Assembly: GCF_018118585.1 (NCBI RefSeq)
Contig: NZ_CP069421.1
Coordinates: forward strand, 496,001 to 560,000
DNA length: 64,000 bases
Direction of reading: 5' to 3'
Source of the DNA: Aristaeella lactis
GTDB taxonomy: Bacteria > Bacillota > Clostridia > Christensenellales > Aristaeellaceae
The stretch's first letter is position 1. Each line of letters opens with the position of its first letter. Made by a program: the position numbers and the translations under genes. The notes below the pieces were generated by a model, which did no database searches, had not been told where the DNA came from, and was given only the letters and a program-made list of their open reading frames with translations. This document shows positions 35,192 to 44,185 of the stretch, one piece after another.

Positions 35192-35833
35192 ATGAAGAAA
35201 GAACAGAAGTTTGCTATCCTGGCGAAGCTAGAGGAAATGTATCCGGAGGCGAAGGCGGAACTGGTCTTTTCCAATCCGTACGAGATGCTGGTTGCCACCA
35301 TGCTTTCCGCACAGTGCACCGACAAGCAGGTGAACAAGGTAACCCCCGCAGTCTTTGAACGCTGGCCGGACGCGAACAGCATGGCAGAGGCTTCTGTTGA
35401 GGAGCTTTTCCCGATGGTGAAAAGCTGCGGCTTTCGCTCCAAAGCAGGGAATATCATTGCTGCCTGCAGGATTATTAAAGAAAAGCATGGCGGACAGGTG
35501 CCGGACACCATGGAAGAACTGACCGCGCTCCCCGGCGTGGGCAGGAAGACGGCAAACGTGGTGCTTTTCAACGCTTTCGGGATTCCAGCTTTTGCTGTGG
35601 ACACCCATGTGTTCCGGGTCAGCAACCGGATGGGCTTGTGCAAGGCGGATACGGTTGAGGAAACAGAGAGGCAGATGACAAGGCTGATTCCCCGGGAAAA
35701 GTGGGGACAGGCCCATCACTGGCTGATCTGGCATGGCAGGAAGCTGTGCAAAGCGCAAAGGCCGCTGTGCGAAGAGTGCGGGGTAAAAGGACTTTGCAGC
35801 TATGCTGCAAAGTCAATGAAGAATGAAAAATAG
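35192..35833 (+). CDS. nth: Endonuclease III
   Basis: A 213-residue base-excision-repair glycosylase/AP lyase. The helix-hairpin-helix LPGVGRKTANVV carries the catalytic K119, the catalytic aspartate is D137 in AVDTHVFR, and the 4Fe-4S ligands C186, C193, C196, C202 have the C-x6-C-x2-C-x5-C spacing. It begins one base after the folT stop, so it shares the THF-controlled transcript. Its last residues (SMKNEK) and stop are supplied by the AATGAAGAATGAAAAAT repeat. Confidence 0.96.
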   Translation: MKKEQKFAILAKLEEMYPEAKAELVFSNPYEMLVATMLSAQCTDKQVNKVTPAVFERWPDANSMAEASVEELFPMVKSCGFRSKAGNIIAACRIIKEKHGGQVPDTMEELTALPGVGRKTANVVLFNAFGIPAFAVDTHVFRVSNRMGLCKADTVEETERQMTRLIPREKWGQAHHWLIWHGRKLCKAQRPLCEECGVKGLCSYAAKSMKNEK

Positions 35834-35880
35834 ATCCTTCGACTGCGCTCGCTACGCTCGTCTTGCTCAGGATGACACTT
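35834..35880. repeat. Dispersed CTGCGCTCGCTACGCTC-type repeat
   Basis: ATCCTTCGACTGCGCTCGCT followed by ACGCTCGTCTTGCTCAGGATGACA. Sequence of this kind, a complement-rich block bounded by ATCCT...AGGAT, is found between genes in many unrelated bacterial genomes. Confidence 0.7.
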
Positions 35881-35891
35881 TTATAGGATGG

Positions 35892-35926
35892 AAAAAACTC
35901 CTGCGATGGGAATCGCAGGAGTTTTC
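35892..35926 (+). terminator. Rho-independent terminator of folT-nth
   Basis: AAAACTCCTGCGAT/ATCGCAGGAGTTTT stem with a GGGA loop. Confidence 0.85.
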
Positions 35927-35952
35927 ATGACTTAAAGGAAGAGTAAAGAGTG

Positions 35953-35983
35953 AAAAAGCAGCCCGGCGATGCCGGGCAATCTT
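35953..35983 (-). terminator. Terminator of the secreted Ig-like protein gene
   Basis: GCCCGGC/GCCGGGC stem with flanking AAAAG...CTTTTT; on the minus strand it is followed by TGCTTTTTC. Confidence 0.75.
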
Positions 35984-35984
35984 T

Positions 35985-37586
35985 TTATTCATAGAAGCTG
36001 AAGATGAAGCAAGGATAAGAGACGACATCTTCTTCACTCTGGTACTGATGTCCTACACCCTCACAGGTGCCGTAGATCTTCACCTTGGAACCGGCCTCCA
36101 GGCCGGGATCATGATCGGCACTGTAGACCAGGTAATTGGAATACTTGTCCTTGTTCTTCTTCAGGGCGGCCAGGATGATCCACTGATCGCCGGACTGTTC
36201 CACGCTCACGACATGGGCGGTATAAACCATATACTTGCCGGCGTAGGTATCCAGTTTCTTGACAAGCGTATTATACGCGGGATGGATCGCCTTGGTGGCG
36301 GAACGATCGCGGGTATCCTGCTCTGTCAGCTGGCGGGTGGTTTTATATTCAAGACGCTTATTGTCCAGTCCTTTCTTCTGGAAGGCAAGGACGATATCAT
36401 AATCACCCTCCAGGGTTGTGGGAACTTTGAACTTGAATACACCGGTTCCATTGGTCCGGATGGTTTTTTCAAGAACAGTGGCGCTTCCGCAGGAAACGAG
36501 GCACTGGACGGTAACGCCCTTATCTGTGACACCGGACACGGTGAGCTCATCGGAGGTCAGGATCTCGGGGATTTCCGAGGTCATGGAGATGGGCAGGAGA
36601 GACTTGTAGTACTGGGTTACATTTTCCGAACTGTAGGTCTCAAGAACCCGGACACCGTTGATCTCCAGTGTAAGGGTAATGTTCCATACGCCTTCTTCCG
36701 GCAGGGTGAACTTCAGTTTGAAGTTGCCGGACTTGGGGACTTCCATCGGGAAATTCTGTGTAGAGAAGTTAGCCAACCGCTGGGCGACACCGATGATGGA
36801 AGCACCGGGAGTGGCACGACCTTCAACCGTGAAGATACCAGTATTGGTCACAAGCGGCGGCTCCACGGTAACCTGGAGGACGCTGGTCAGATCCACGGAG
36901 ATGGTATCAGCGTTGCCGGCATCTATGGCGGCTGCGGACTGAATAGCGGCTTCACCGGGATCTTTTGTTTCAAAGACCAGGGTGTTGGCAATCTTGTTCA
37001 GGTTATCTTCATCCGTGCGGCGGGGAAGACGATCAAATACTTTATAGTCCAGGAACACGGTATAGCCGTTCCGGATGCTTTTGCGGGCGACGCCGCGCCA
37101 GGTGGCTTCACCGACGGTGCGCTTGTACTCAAACTTCAGGAAGTTGCCGCCGTACTTCTGCTTTTTCCATTCGGGCTTCAGGATGGTGAAGCCTTCCTTG
37201 GCATACTTACCGGAACCCTGATGGAGCTTGAGGTATTCGTTACGGGTCTGGCGGGTCTGCTGTTCCAGATCGAAATAGTGGGTTGAATCTTCATCCACAT
37301 AAACACGCACTTCCAGGCAGGCATCCATCTTTTTGGTCCAGGCCTGAAGCAGCACGTGATTCTCTTCCCAGTCCGCAAGGAGTTCTTCCTTGGTTTTGCT
37401 GATAGCGGGGCTGGAAAGCAGGTCCTGATGATCGTCGAGATTTTCGGGCGTCAGGACGATATAGTTGGTCTCATTGATGGAGATCTTACCGGCACAGGGC
37501 TCCAGGGCATATTCCGTATCAGCCACGGCGCAGGCACAGAAAACCATCATGAAAAGGACCAGAATGAGTAACAACGATTTCCGCAC
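35985..37586 (-). CDS. Large secreted protein with Ig/Big-like domains, unknown function
   Basis: A 533-residue exported protein. The signal region MRKSLLLILVLFMMVFCACAV has FCAC, a possible lipobox, or cleavage after AVA. Residues about 40-220 form a domain with many charged and aromatic residues (KKMDACLEVRVYVDEDSTHY is 20 residues within it). From about 240 to 440 there are two beta-sandwich-like repeats (FTVEGRATPGASIIGVA and LTVSGVTDKGVTVQCLV) typical of bacterial Ig-like modules. The C-terminal 90 residues resemble an OB-like segment (GSKVKIYGTCEGVG). The start is GTG 37586 with a weak site. Substrate unknown. Confidence 0.65.
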   Translation of the reverse strand: MRKSLLLILVLFMMVFCACAVADTEYALEPCAGKISINETNYIVLTPENLDDHQDLLSSPAISKTKEELLADWEENHVLLQAWTKKMDACLEVRVYVDEDSTHYFDLEQQTRQTRNEYLKLHQGSGKYAKEGFTILKPEWKKQKYGGNFLKFEYKRTVGEATWRGVARKSIRNGYTVFLDYKVFDRLPRRTDEDNLNKIANTLVFETKDPGEAAIQSAAAIDAGNADTISVDLTSVLQVTVEPPLVTNTGIFTVEGRATPGASIIGVAQRLANFSTQNFPMEVPKSGNFKLKFTLPEEGVWNITLTLEINGVRVLETYSSENVTQYYKSLLPISMTSEIPEILTSDELTVSGVTDKGVTVQCLVSCGSATVLEKTIRTNGTGVFKFKVPTTLEGDYDIVLAFQKKGLDNKRLEYKTTRQLTEQDTRDRSATKAIHPAYNTLVKKLDTYAGKYMVYTAHVVSVEQSGDQWIILAALKKNKDKYSNYLVYSADHDPGLEAGSKVKIYGTCEGVGHQYQSEEDVVSYPCFIFSFYE

Positions 37587-37668
37587 GGGCTCACCGTCTT
37601 TCTCTAGAATGATGGATCAGCAACAAAACTGATAAAATATCAACAATAATTATATCATAGGAAGAAGT

Positions 37669-37884
37669 TTATTGACAAGATTCCTGCGCAGGAGACTCTC
37701 CGCGGGAGATAACCGCTTTGCGGCGGCGAAGGAAGCTTTCCCTGTCGAGCATGACAATCCTTCCGCAGCCCTTGCAGCGGATCTTGATATCGGCGCCGGT
37801 ACGGATGACGGTCCATTCCGCTGAACCGCAGGGATGGGTTTTACGGGTGGTGATCACATCACCGACCAGGATCTCTTCAACCAT
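37669..37884 (-). CDS. DUF951 family protein
   Basis: A 71-residue protein: EEILVGDVITTRKTHPCGSAEWTVIRTGADIKIRC is matched (by position 3-37) to the DUF951 pattern, then GCGRIVMLDR. The three cysteines in HPCGS, KIRCKGC form a probable zinc site. These proteins are conserved near ribosome, MscS or chromosome-partition genes in Firmicutes, with unknown role. ATG 37884 follows TTGGAGCGATAACC. The frame stays open upstream only because of a GAATTC repeat and is not coding. Its C-terminus has a non-conserved 20-residue extension. Confidence 0.88.
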   Translation of the reverse strand: MVEEILVGDVITTRKTHPCGSAEWTVIRTGADIKIRCKGCGRIVMLDRESFLRRRKAVISRGESPAQESCQ

Positions 37885-37904
37885 GGTTATCGCTCCAATA
37901 AAAA

Positions 37905-37942
37905 CGGAATTAAGAATTAAGAATTCAGAATTCAGAATTATA
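37905..37942. repeat. GAATTC-type repeat in a 5' leader
   Basis: GAATTAAGAATTAAGAATTC followed by AGAATTCAGAATTA. It lies just upstream of the DUF951 ribosome site, so it is in the mRNA leader or promoter. Confidence 0.8.
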
Positions 37943-38021
37943 TATTGTTTACTGTGCCAATTGATCAACGGACAGACTCCTATGTCATGATATAGCATGG
38001 AAGGCTAAAATTCAACTGAGG

Positions 38022-38050
38022 TTTACAGAAGACAGAGAATTTGTTAAAAT
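38022..38050 (+). promoter_or_regulatory. Sigma-A promoter of murI
   Basis: TTTACA at 38022-38027, 17-base spacer and TAAAAT at 38045-38050, with TG upstream (TGTTAAAAT). About 36 bases to the start codon. Confidence 0.8.
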
Positions 38051-38085
38051 ATCGCGAAGAAAACGGAGACAGAAGAGGAATGAGC

Positions 38086-38838
38086 ATGAACCAGAAACGC
38101 GATCCGATCGGGGTTTTTGACAGCGGGGTAGGAGGCATCAGCACCCTGCGGGAAATGATCCGTGAACTGCCGGATGAGCGTTTTATCTATTTCGGGGACA
38201 TGGCGAATGCTCCTTACGGAACCAAGAATACAGAAGAGGTTATCACCTGCGTACGGTCTGTTGTGGACCGGCTGATGGAACAGAATATCAAGGCGCTGGT
38301 GATCGCCTGCAATACAGCCACAGGAGCGGCTGCTGCCGTTCTGCGGGACGAACTTAGTATTCCTGTTGTGGGAATGGAACCGGCCCTGAAACCGGCCTCA
38401 AAAGCCCGGAAAAACGGAAGCGTGCTGGTGCTGGCGACACCCCTGACACTGCATCAGGAAAAGTTTGAGAACCTGATGAAGCAGTATGGGGAAGGTGCTG
38501 TAAAGGTTCCGTGCCCCGGCCTGATGGAACTGGTGGAGGCGGATGACACAGAGGGAGCAAAGCGGTACCTGGAGAAGCTGTTTTCCCGATATCCTGCGGA
38601 AACAGTGGACGCGGTGGTGCTGGGATGCACCCACTATGTGTTCCTGAAGGATATGATCCGCGGTCTGCTGCCGGAACGCATTGCCATTACGGACGGGAAC
38701 ACGGGAACAGCCAGGCAGCTGCGCCGGGTACTGGCCGCGGAAAACCTGCTGAATGAGGAAGGTCCGGGAAGCGTGGAACTTGAAACCAGCGGAACGGAAA
38801 AAGATATAGAGCTGATGAAAAAACTTCTGATTCAATGA
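38086..38838 (+). CDS. murI: Glutamate racemase
   Basis: A 250-residue enzyme that makes D-glutamate for peptidoglycan. Motifs: GVFDSGVGGIS (D12, S13), the first catalytic cysteine C75 in ACNTATGAA, and the second in LGCTHYVFL. Length is within the family range. ATG 38086 is six bases from AGAGGA; ATG 38080 abuts that site. Its last codons and stop (TTC TGA TTC A ATGA region) form half of a perfect 16-bp inverted repeat that doubles as a terminator. Confidence 0.95.
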   Translation: MNQKRDPIGVFDSGVGGISTLREMIRELPDERFIYFGDMANAPYGTKNTEEVITCVRSVVDRLMEQNIKALVIACNTATGAAAAVLRDELSIPVVGMEPALKPASKARKNGSVLVLATPLTLHQEKFENLMKQYGEGAVKVPCPGLMELVEADDTEGAKRYLEKLFSRYPAETVDAVVLGCTHYVFLKDMIRGLLPERIAITDGNTGTARQLRRVLAAENLLNEEGPGSVELETSGTEKDIELMKKLLIQ

Positions 38839-38854
38839 ATCAGAAGTTTTTTCA
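38817..38854 (+). terminator. Terminator overlapping the murI stop codon
   Basis: AAAAAACTTCTGATTC/GAATCAGAAGTTTTTT perfect stem with a 3-4-base loop holding the stop codon. Confidence 0.9.
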
Positions 38855-38889
38855 TTTGAGATTATGTCCCGGTGACAAGGAAGTGGTAA

Positions 38890-38997
38890 GTGAAATATTC
38901 GACTTCGTCAAATGTGAAATGTTGACTTCGTCAACGTGAAATATTGAACAGCAATGCTGTTCAATGTGAAATATCCGGCTGCCGCCGGATGTGATGA
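38890..38997. repeat. GTGAAAT hairpin array (murI 3' side)
   Basis: Palindromes TTCGAC-TTC-GTCAAA (one mismatch), GTTGAC-TTC-GTCAAC, TTGAACAGC-AAT-GCTGTTCAA and CCGGC-TGCC-GCCGG, separated by GTGAAAT and ending in GTGATGATTAC. The second palindrome is framed by GT...AC instead of AT...AT, which shows that the constant part is exactly GTGAAAT. The rest of the 375-base gap holds the fusA-like promoter. Confidence 0.9.
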
Positions 38998-39119
38998 TTA
39001 CCCGGGCTGACGGTCAGGCTGCTCAGCTGGAAAGCCATCACAGATTGATGCATTTCATTGGTTTTCTGGCTCAGAATTGACCGGAAAATATATTTTTCCT
39101 TTTCTTTTGAGCCTTATTA

Positions 39120-39128
39120 TGGTATAAT
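39120..39128 (+). promoter_or_regulatory. Extended -10 promoter of the EF-G-like gene
   Basis: TGGTATAAT, perfect extended -10, about 85 bases upstream of the start. Confidence 0.7.
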
Positions 39129-39213
39129 CCCGTTTAGCATTTGATTCCCGCTCTTCGCGAATTCGGAGTGCAGGATGATCATCGTTTAATTAAATCAAGG
39201 AGGAATGACAACT

Positions 39214-41301
39214 ATGGCTGAATTCGCAACCAGTAACATTCGTAACGTTGCCTTCATGGGGCATGGCAGCGAGGGCAAGACCACGCTGACCGAGGCGATG
39301 CTCTTCGCTGCCGGCATGATTGACCGTCAGGGTAAAGTGGAGGACGGTACCACAGTATCTGACTTTGACCCGGAAGAGAAAAAGCGCGGTTTTTCCATCA
39401 GCGCTTCCTATGCACCCATTCCCTGGAATGGCAAAGTTATCAATGTGATCGACGTTCCCGGATATTTTGATTTCATCGGCGAACTGATGGGACCCCTGCG
39501 CGTGATCGAGACCGCGGTTATCGTGGTCGGCGGCGTGAACGGACTCAGCGTCGGCGCTGAGAAAGCCTGGGATTACGCGGGTGCCCATAACCTGGGCCGT
39601 ATGTTCATCGTGAACCAGATGGATCGTGAACATGCCAATTTTGAAAAAGTGACTGCTCAGCTTCGTGAAAAGTACGGCTCCAGCGTGGTGCCGATCCTGC
39701 TGCCCCTCGGACAGGGTGCCAGCTTCCGCGGTGTTGTGAACGTCCTGGAAAAGAAAGCCTATGAAGGCGCCTACAAGAAGAGCCTGGAAGTTCCGATGCC
39801 CGCCGAACTGGAAGCGGAAGTCAACGAAGCTTTTGAATATCTGACCGAACAGGCCGCGGCCGCGGATGACGATCTGATGATGAAGTACCTGGAAGGCGAA
39901 GAACTGACCTATGACGAAATCATGGCCGGTTTCCGCAAGGGCATGAAGGACGGCAGCATCGTTCCCGTTGTGGCCTGCTCCGCCGTGACCGGCGTGGGTA
40001 TTGCCCGTACGCTGGACCTGATGGCCAAATACCTGCCTTCTCCCGCACATGAAGGCCTGTTCCAGACCGGAAAGAACCCGAAGACCGGTGAAGAGATCAA
40101 GCGTGTCTGTAAGGACGAGGAACCCTTCTCCGCCCTGGTGTTCAAGACCATTGCCGACCCGTTCGTCGGTAAGCTGAGCCTGTTCCGGATCTTCTCCGGT
40201 ATGCTCACTTCCTCTACCCAGCTGTATAACGCCAACAAGGAAAAGACTGAAAAAGCCGGCGGTATGTTCACCCTGAAGGGCAACAAGCAGACGAACGTTG
40301 ACAAGCTTCATGCCGGTGACCTGGGCGCCCTGGCGAAGCTGCAGATCACCTCTACCGGTGATACCCTGTGCGACCCGAACAATCCGATCATCTATCCCCC
40401 GATCGAGTTCCCGGCTCCCTGCATCTCCAAGGCTGTGTTTGCCGCGAAGCAGGGCGAAGAAGACAAGGTCTTCAGCGGCCTGAACCGTCTGGCGGAAGAA
40501 GATCCTTCCATCAGGATTGAAAAGAACGTCGAGACTACCGAAACCGAACTGAGCGGCCAGGGTGAAATGCATCTGGACGTGATCAAAAACAAGCTGGCTT
40601 CCAAGTTCGGCGCCAACGCGGTGCTGCAGGATCCCAAGATCCCGTACCGTGAAACTATCCGCAAGACCGTTAAGGTCCAGGGCCGCCATAAGAAGCAGAC
40701 CGGCGGTCACGGCCAGTTCGGCGACGTATGGATCGAGTTCAGCCCCATCCTGGACAGCGACGCGGACTTCGAGTTTGAAGACGCGGTTGTCGGCGGCGTG
40801 GTGCCGAGAAACTTCATCCCCAGCGTTGAAAAGGGCCTGCGCGAGAACATCGTGAAGGGCGTCCTGGCCGGCTATCCGATGGTTCACCTCCATGCGAAGC
40901 TGTACGACGGATCCTACCATCCGGTCGACTCTTCCGAAATGGCCTTCAAGACCGCTGCCCGTATCGCCTACAAGAAGGGCTGTATGGAAGCGAGCCCCGT
41001 CCTGCTGGAGCCGATCATGCACGTTGAAGTGCTGGTTCCCAACGAGTACATGGGCGATATCATGGGCGACATGAACAAGCGCCGCGGCCGCATCATGGGT
41101 ATGAACCAGGTGAACGGCATGCAGCAGCTGGAAGCGGAAGCGCCCCTGGCTGAAATGTTCAAGTACGCCACCGACCTGCGCAGCATGACGCAGGCGAGAG
41201 GCTCCTTCTCCATGAAGTTTGAGCGCTACGAGGAAGTTCCCCAGGTCGAAGCTCAGAAGATCATTGCCAACGCGAAGATCGAAGAGGACGAGGAAGAATA
41301 A
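39214..41301 (+). CDS. EF-G-like translation GTPase (EF-G paralogue)
   Basis: A 695-residue five-domain GTPase of the EF-G family. The P-loop is GHGSEGKT (16-23), switch I has KKRGFSI, G3 is DVPGYFDF (80-87) and G4 is NQMD. Canonical EF-G has D-T-P-G-H-V-D-F and NKMD; here the catalytic histidine is replaced by Y84. Such changes mark the EF-G2-like branch of uncertain function, not the main translocase. Strongly biased codon use suggests high expression, so whether it is the only EF-G of the cell should not be assumed either way. AAGGAGG at 39197-39203 points to ATG 39214, not ATG 39205. Confidence 0.88.
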   Translation: MAEFATSNIRNVAFMGHGSEGKTTLTEAMLFAAGMIDRQGKVEDGTTVSDFDPEEKKRGFSISASYAPIPWNGKVINVIDVPGYFDFIGELMGPLRVIETAVIVVGGVNGLSVGAEKAWDYAGAHNLGRMFIVNQMDREHANFEKVTAQLREKYGSSVVPILLPLGQGASFRGVVNVLEKKAYEGAYKKSLEVPMPAELEAEVNEAFEYLTEQAAAADDDLMMKYLEGEELTYDEIMAGFRKGMKDGSIVPVVACSAVTGVGIARTLDLMAKYLPSPAHEGLFQTGKNPKTGEEIKRVCKDEEPFSALVFKTIADPFVGKLSLFRIFSGMLTSSTQLYNANKEKTEKAGGMFTLKGNKQTNVDKLHAGDLGALAKLQITSTGDTLCDPNNPIIYPPIEFPAPCISKAVFAAKQGEEDKVFSGLNRLAEEDPSIRIEKNVETTETELSGQGEMHLDVIKNKLASKFGANAVLQDPKIPYRETIRKTVKVQGRHKKQTGGHGQFGDVWIEFSPILDSDADFEFEDAVVGGVVPRNFIPSVEKGLRENIVKGVLAGYPMVHLHAKLYDGSYHPVDSSEMAFKTAARIAYKKGCMEASPVLLEPIMHVEVLVPNEYMGDIMGDMNKRRGRIMGMNQVNGMQQLEAEAPLAEMFKYATDLRSMTQARGSFSMKFERYEEVPQVEAQKIIANAKIEEDEEE

Positions 41302-41317
41302 TCCGTATAACACACAG

Positions 41318-41346
41318 TCCCCGGCGTATGCCGGGGCTGTTTTTGT
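41318..41346 (+). terminator. Rho-independent terminator of the EF-G-like gene
   Basis: CCCCGGC/GCCGGGG stem with GTAT loop, then CTGTTTTTG. It is nested inside a larger imperfect inverted repeat (41296-41311 with 41345-41360) that starts at the stop codon. Confidence 0.85.
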
Positions 41347-41360
41347 TATTCGGATTATTC

Positions 41361-41515
41361 CAATGAAATATTGAGCAGCAAAGCTGCTCAATGTGAAATA
41401 TCGGCCGACAAATCGGCCGATGTGAAATATTTGCCTTCGGCAAATGTGAAATATTCGGCTGCCGCCGAATGTGTGATTTACTGTGCTTCGCACGGGATAT
41501 TTGCCTACGCGAACG
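41361..41515. repeat. GTGAAAT hairpin array (EF-G-like 3' side) with shared tail
   Basis: Palindromes TTGAGCAGC-AAA-GCTGCTCAA, CGGCCGA-CAAA-TCGGCCG, TTTGCC-TTC-GGCAAA and TTCGGC-TGCC-GCCGAA, separated by GTGAAAT. The end is ATGTGTGATTTACTGTGC then TTCGCACGGGATATTTGC, nearly identical to the tail at 61523-61558. A further imperfect inverted repeat (GGGACGG...CCGTCCC, 41519-41568) follows. Confidence 0.9.
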
Positions 41516-41591
41516 GAAGGGACGGTCCTCTCGTTCCGTATAAACCGTAACGTGGAGAGCCGTCCCTGTCCGTTCACTCATCAGTTTCAGG

Positions 41592-41622
41592 TAACAAAAA
41601 TCCCTGCCTCCGAAGAGGCAGG
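41592..41622 (-). terminator. Terminator of the flavoprotein gene
   Basis: TCCCTGCCTC/GAGGCAGGGA stem with a CGAA loop; minus strand runs into ATTTTTGTT. Confidence 0.85.
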
Positions 41623-41644
41623 GAAGGGAAAACCAAGGAAAGGA

Positions 41645-44113
41645 TTATTCAGCAGCGATGGTGTTCGCAGCGGTACGGCCGGAAACGAAGATCTCAACGA
41701 TCGCGTTGCCGCCCAGACGGTTACCGCCGTGGATACCTCCGGTGACTTCGCCAGCGGCGTAGAGGCCGGGGATGATGTTGCCTTCAGCATCCAGAACATG
41801 ACGCTGGGTATCAACAACGATACCGCCCATGGTGTGGTGCGTGGAGGGAGCCATCAGACGAACGATCAGGTCAGCACCTTCCAGGTCATAGGTGGAAGGA
41901 TCGTACTTACCGTTCTCATCCTTGGCACAGTTACCAATGGTGCGGGAGGCAATGCCCTTGCCAACATCCGGGAATTCACCCTGTCCCATAACAGCCTGGT
42001 CATAAGCCTTGATGGTCTCCAGAACAGCGGCGGGATCAGCGGTGACACCTTCGAACTCGGGATCAGAGAAGAGCTTGGTCAGTTCTTCAACTGTGCCCTT
42101 GATGTGGTAGTAGCGGCCGGCAAAGTCGGTCGGCTGCAGCTGCGCGGTGGGCGGTCCGGGAATCTTCTGTTCAGCATTGTAGAACTCAACGAAGACGCCG
42201 GGGGTATTGTTCTTCACGATACCGTTGCGGAACTCAGCCAGGGACAGCACGTCACGCTCGGAACCTTCATCCACGAAGCGTTTGCCGGTGGTGGGGTTGA
42301 TCCAGCAGGCGTAGTTACCGCCGCCGAAGGCCAGGTTTCCGTTGTCTACCCAGGAGATGGGCATCAGCTGGGTAAAGCCCATACCGGTTGTGGCGGCACC
42401 GACCTTCTCGGCCATAACGATGCCATCACCGATCTGAGAGGAACGGTTGGTGGTCTTGGTGGAGGTGGTCAGGTAAGCGGTATCCCAGTACACGTTGTTC
42501 TCAAGTACCAGGTTGATGTTGGCAGCATAGCCGCCGGTGGCCAGCACAACGCCCTTGGTGGCATGAGCGGTCACTTCGGTGCCGTCAAACTTCACAGCCT
42601 TCACGCCGGTGACCTTGCCGTCTTCGATGATCAGATCGGTGGCGGTGGTGCGCAGCATGATGTTGTCTTCACCGATGGTCTTCACGGGTCCTACGAAGTA
42701 GGTGCCCCAGTTGCCGTCCTTCGGTTCATACTCATTTTCGCGATACCAGAGGGCACCGATCAGGGTGTTCTGCTGATCTTCCAGGAAGTGTGCGCCCTGG
42801 TCTTCCAGCCACTCCTTCAGGCCCTGGCCGTCGTTGATGAACTGCTTGACCAGGTCGATGTTGCCGTAGATCCACTGGGACTTGTCAGCACTCTGGCGCA
42901 GACCGCCGTAGTAGGTCTGGAAGATGTGAAGGTTCAGGGTGGAGAACAGAGCGAGCTGGGATTCGTCGATACCGGCATCCAGCTTGGGCTGCGCCCAGTC
43001 CAGATAAGCCTGGATCTCTTTCTTCAGCTCCTGCAGGACGGGCAGGTATTCCGCATGCACGCCGTGCTTGGCCAGTTCGACAGCGTCGCCGGCCACGAAC
43101 TCATGGGTCTTGTAGAACTCTTCATCGAAGGGTTCTTCGCTCCAGTTCAGGATGTTCTTGAGCTCGTTGATGCAGCCGTTCACAGACTTATACTTGTTGT
43201 AGGTCTGTCCGTTGTGGGCATAAACGCCGGTTTCAGCGTCCGGATCGGCCGGATCCCAGACAACGTAGGGCATCACAGACTGGAACTGACCGCCGGAGAC
43301 CAGCGTGTTACCGCCGACTTCAGCGTTCTTCTCGATAACCAGGACGGTGTTGCCGTTCTGGGTGGCCTGGGCAGCCGCGGCAATACCGGCACCGCCGGCA
43401 CCGACGACGACCACGTCAGCGGTCACATCGATGGCTTCGCCGGCAGTGTGCTCAATCTTGTTGGACTTGAAGGCGTCCAGATTGGTGCAGGCAGCCTGTT
43501 CGGCAGCATCGTTCACGATCGCGCGCAGGGCACGGCTGGTGAAGGTGGCGCCGGAGACGCCATCCACGCCGGAACCGTTGGCGGCGAGCATTTCGGGGAT
43601 CATGATGTCATAAGCGACATCGCCCACATGAGCGGTTTCCACAGAAGCGGTGATCTCGATGCTCTCGAGCTTGCTTTCGGAGAAGGTCACATTGGCAGTA
43701 ACGTTGCCATTGTAGCCGTAAGCAGTCGCTTCATAGGTGCCGGCAGTGAAAGCCAAATCAGCGGGAGCCTCTGTGCCTTCGGCCAGAGCCTTGCCAACAG
43801 CTTCCAGAACGGCCTTCTGGGTGGCGGTAGCACCTGCTACGGTGTCAACACCGTCAACAGTGCCGGCGGCAACGATCGCTTCGATCAGCTTTTCAACTGT
43901 TTCAGCACGGTCAAAACCGCCTAAAGTGTAGGTTTCTCCAGAGTCGTCCACGTCGAGGGCAGTGATCTTGCCGTCTTCGACGGTCACGGTCACTTTCACC
44001 TCGCTGCCGAAGCCCTGAGCAGCACCGGTCCTGGTTTCCGCATCAGCGGAAGCCACGGCCAGCATGCTGAAAAGCAGGCAGAAGGACAGGAGAAGAGCAA
44101 CAAGTTTCTTCAT
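41645..44113 (-). CDS. Secreted flavoprotein reductase: two FMN-binding domains plus fumarate-reductase-type FAD domain
   Basis: An 822-residue exported protein with a Sec signal (cut near ASADA). Residues about 30-110 and 120-215 are two FMN_bind domains; VAGATATQ and VSGATFTS carry the threonine that ApbE flavinylates. From about 228 (DVVVVGAGGAGIAAAAQA) is an FAD_binding_2 domain of the fumarate reductase/urocanate reductase type, with THHTMGGI and GGNRLGGNA as late landmarks. It likely reduces an external organic electron acceptor; the substrate is unknown. The FMN transferase gene is divergently encoded about 1 kb away. Very biased codon use suggests high expression. Confidence 0.93.
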   Translation of the reverse strand: MKKLVALLLSFCLLFSMLAVASADAETRTGAAQGFGSEVKVTVTVEDGKITALDVDDSGETYTLGGFDRAETVEKLIEAIVAAGTVDGVDTVAGATATQKAVLEAVGKALAEGTEAPADLAFTAGTYEATAYGYNGNVTANVTFSESKLESIEITASVETAHVGDVAYDIMIPEMLAANGSGVDGVSGATFTSRALRAIVNDAAEQAACTNLDAFKSNKIEHTAGEAIDVTADVVVVGAGGAGIAAAAQATQNGNTVLVIEKNAEVGGNTLVSGGQFQSVMPYVVWDPADPDAETGVYAHNGQTYNKYKSVNGCINELKNILNWSEEPFDEEFYKTHEFVAGDAVELAKHGVHAEYLPVLQELKKEIQAYLDWAQPKLDAGIDESQLALFSTLNLHIFQTYYGGLRQSADKSQWIYGNIDLVKQFINDGQGLKEWLEDQGAHFLEDQQNTLIGALWYRENEYEPKDGNWGTYFVGPVKTIGEDNIMLRTTATDLIIEDGKVTGVKAVKFDGTEVTAHATKGVVLATGGYAANINLVLENNVYWDTAYLTTSTKTTNRSSQIGDGIVMAEKVGAATTGMGFTQLMPISWVDNGNLAFGGGNYACWINPTTGKRFVDEGSERDVLSLAEFRNGIVKNNTPGVFVEFYNAEQKIPGPPTAQLQPTDFAGRYYHIKGTVEELTKLFSDPEFEGVTADPAAVLETIKAYDQAVMGQGEFPDVGKGIASRTIGNCAKDENGKYDPSTYDLEGADLIVRLMAPSTHHTMGGIVVDTQRHVLDAEGNIIPGLYAAGEVTGGIHGGNRLGGNAIVEIFVSGRTAANTIAAE

Positions 44114-44185
44114 GGGTTTCCTCTTCCTTTCCTTATAGAGATATAAAGATTGTTCGGGCCTGACAATACATCAGACTGTACATGG

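Noticed and set aside
37885-37998. N-terminal extension of the DUF951 protein
   Set aside because: The extra 38 codons translate a GAATTC repeat (ILNSEFLILNS) and a good ribosome site precedes ATG 37884.
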